From positions 1 to 6,915 of the forward strand of contig JBEKZQ010000342.1 in assembly GCA_049509675.1 (NCBI GenBank): a stretch of 6,915 nt of DNA, read 5' to 3'. Positions 5,643-6,915 of this stretch are shown here, piece after piece. The translations under genes and the position numbers were made by a program. Positions within the stretch are counted from its first letter, which is position 1, and every line of letters begins with the position of its first letter. The DNA comes from JBEKZQ01 sp049509675. GTDB taxonomy: Bacteria > Planctomycetota > Planctomycetia > Pirellulales > Thermoguttaceae. Under the pieces are notes generated by a model, which searched no databases, had not been told where the DNA came from, and worked only from the letters and a program-made list of their open reading frames with translations.

Positions 5643-6915
5643 ATGGATGCGAATCAGTTGCCAGGCAGATCGTCTATGCTCGACGCGGCCGATCCCTGCG
5701 GAAACCTCTCTCGACTGGTTTCTTCCGCAGAGGGCGACCGTTTGCGGCATAGCCCTTCGACCCTGGTGCAATTACTGCGGTATCGCGCGCACAGCCAGCC
5801 GCAGGACGTGGCCTTCGTTTACCTGGCAGACGGCGAAAATGAACAACTCCGCCTGACTTACGAACAGTTGGACCGCCAGGCCCGGGCGATCGGGGCCTGG
5901 CTGGCCTCGCAGGGACTAGCCGGGCAGCGGGCCCTGCTGCTCTACCCGGCCGGACTGGACTTCATTGCCGGCTTTTTTGGCTGCTTGTACGCGGGCGTCA
6001 TTGCCGTGCCGGCATACCCGCCCCGCCGCAACCGCTCGTTGGCCCGCATTCAGGCCATCGCCGACGATGCCCAGGCCGCCGTGGCCCTGACCACCGGCGC
6101 CGTGCTCCAGCGGGTCGAGGGACTCATCGGCGATACCCCTCATCTGAGGAGGTTGCGTTGGCTCGACGTGGACCGTGTTCCGCAAGCCATGGAAGCCCGT
6201 TGGAAGATGCCGGAGATTCACGGCAGCACCCTGGCCTTTCTGCAGTACACTTCCGGCTCAACGGGAACGCCCAATGGCGTGATGCTCACGCACGGCAACT
6301 TGCTGCACAATTCCGCGCAGATCGCCTACGCCTTCGAACAAACGCGCTCGTGCCGGGGCGTGTTTTGGCTGCCCAGTTACCATGACATGGGCCTGATCGG
6401 CGGCATTTTGCAGCCGCTCTACATCGGTTGCCCCAACGTGCTGATGTCGCCCATGACGTTCTTGCAGAAGCCGCTGCGTTGGCTGTCGGCCATTTCGCGG
6501 TTCGGCGGCACCATTAGCGGGGGACCGAACTTCGCCTACGACCTGTGCGTGCGAAAAATCAGCCCCGAGCAGCGCAAGACACTCGATTTGAGCACTTGGC
6601 GGGTGGCCTTCAACGGGGCCGAGCCGGTCCAGGCCGAGACCCTGGAGCGGTTTGCCAGAACGTTCGCCCCCTGCGGTTTCCGCCGCGAGGCGTTCTATCC
6701 CTGTTTCGGGCTGGCCGAGGCGACCTTGTTGGTAGCCGGCGGCTATGCCTTTCGCCCGCCCGTGGTGCGCAACTTCGACGGCAACGCCTTGGCCGAAGGC
6801 CGGGTGTTGGCGATGGCAAGCGGCAGCGAAACGGCGCGGCCCCTGGTCAGTTCCGGCCAGAACCTGCCCGATCAGAAGATTGTCATCGTCGATCCGCAGA
6901 CCTGCCGCGCGGTGG
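5643..6915 (+). CDS. Fatty acyl-AMP ligase (FAAL)-type adenylating enzyme, 3' end outside the window
   Basis: The first 424 codons of an AMP-binding (ANL superfamily) protein. FAALs activate a fatty acid with ATP to acyl-AMP and pass it to an acyl carrier protein of a polyketide, peptide or lipid pathway. Visible motifs: LTYEQLDRQARAIGAWL (71-87), YPAGLDFIAGFFGCLYAG (101-118), AVPAYPPRR, the P-loop YTSGSTGTPNGV (202-213), LPSYHDMGLIGGILQPLY (243-260), ISGGPNFAYDLC (291-302), FNGAEPV (323-329), YPCFGLAEATLLVAGG (352-367) and SSGQNLPDQKIVIVD (403-417). The YHDMGLIGG and FGLAEATLLV forms favour FAAL over acyl-CoA ligases. The usual P-loop lysine (TPKGV) is asparagine (N211). ATG 5643 gives the best length but has only a weak GAG upstream; ATG 5577 and ATG 5676 are in-frame alternatives. 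The protein could be stand-alone (about 580 residues) or the loading domain of a PKS/NRPS; the window cannot tell. The family call is strong. Confidence 0.93.
   Translation, partial: MDANQLPGRSSMLDAADPCGNLSRLVSSAEGDRLRHSPSTLVQLLRYRAHSQPQDVAFVYLADGENEQLRLTYEQLDRQARAIGAWLASQGLAGQRALLLYPAGLDFIAGFFGCLYAGVIAVPAYPPRRNRSLARIQAIADDAQAAVALTTGAVLQRVEGLIGDTPHLRRLRWLDVDRVPQAMEARWKMPEIHGSTLAFLQYTSGSTGTPNGVMLTHGNLLHNSAQIAYAFEQTRSCRGVFWLPSYHDMGLIGGILQPLYIGCPNVLMSPMTFLQKPLRWLSAISRFGGTISGGPNFAYDLCVRKISPEQRKTLDLSTWRVAFNGAEPVQAETLERFARTFAPCGFRREAFYPCFGLAEATLLVAGGYAFRPPVVRNFDGNALAEGRVLAMASGSETARPLVSSGQNLPDQKIVIVDPQTCRAV

Overview
This GC-rich, gene-dense window looks like a piece of a planctomycete chromosome, probably Pirellulales-like. 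The case rests on three things. The Ser/Thr kinase has a short N-terminal leader, a DMG (not DFG) motif, one membrane segment and a C-terminal string of formylglycine-generating-enzyme (FGE-sulfatase) domains, an architecture I associate with that phylum. The DNA between and inside the genes carries several families of palindromic repeats of a kind common in planctomycete genomes. AT-rich 'KSEI' heptad tracts are embedded in the large gene. The taxonomic call is inference; no rRNA or marker gene is present.

Layout, left to right. Positions 122-766 (+) encode a complete NarL/FixJ-type response regulator behind an excellent Shine-Dalgarno site. Positions 767-1069 lie between convergent genes and hold no gene, only a 7-bp hairpin and two large nested palindromes (861-989 and 995-1062). 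Positions 1070-5269 (-) encode a 1399-residue transmembrane kinase: a Hanks-type kinase domain inside the cell, one membrane helix, then three FGE-like units outside. Positions 5270-5642 separate divergent genes and contain a long palindrome (5403-5469), a short hairpin and a candidate promoter. From 5643 to the right edge (+) runs the N-terminal 424 codons of a fatty acyl-AMP ligase (FAAL)-type adenylating enzyme, cut off by the window end.

The response regulator and the kinase are two signal-transduction genes, but they converge and no histidine kinase is visible, so there is no sequence reason to place them in one pathway. The FAAL gene probably starts a separate transcription unit, possibly a lipopeptide, polyketide or modified fatty-acid locus continuing beyond the window.

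The most interesting features are in and around the kinase gene. A 31-bp inverted repeat with compensatory changes is translated in frame as the basic stretch just before the membrane helix. The three extracellular units are a mosaic of tandem duplications, and their divergence looks concentrated in the C-terminal GSW...RSA...GFRVAL segment, the part that is hypervariable in targets of diversity-generating retroelements. None of the units keeps the FGE catalytic cysteine pair. No reverse transcriptase, template repeat, CRISPR array, tRNA, rRNA or transposase gene was found.
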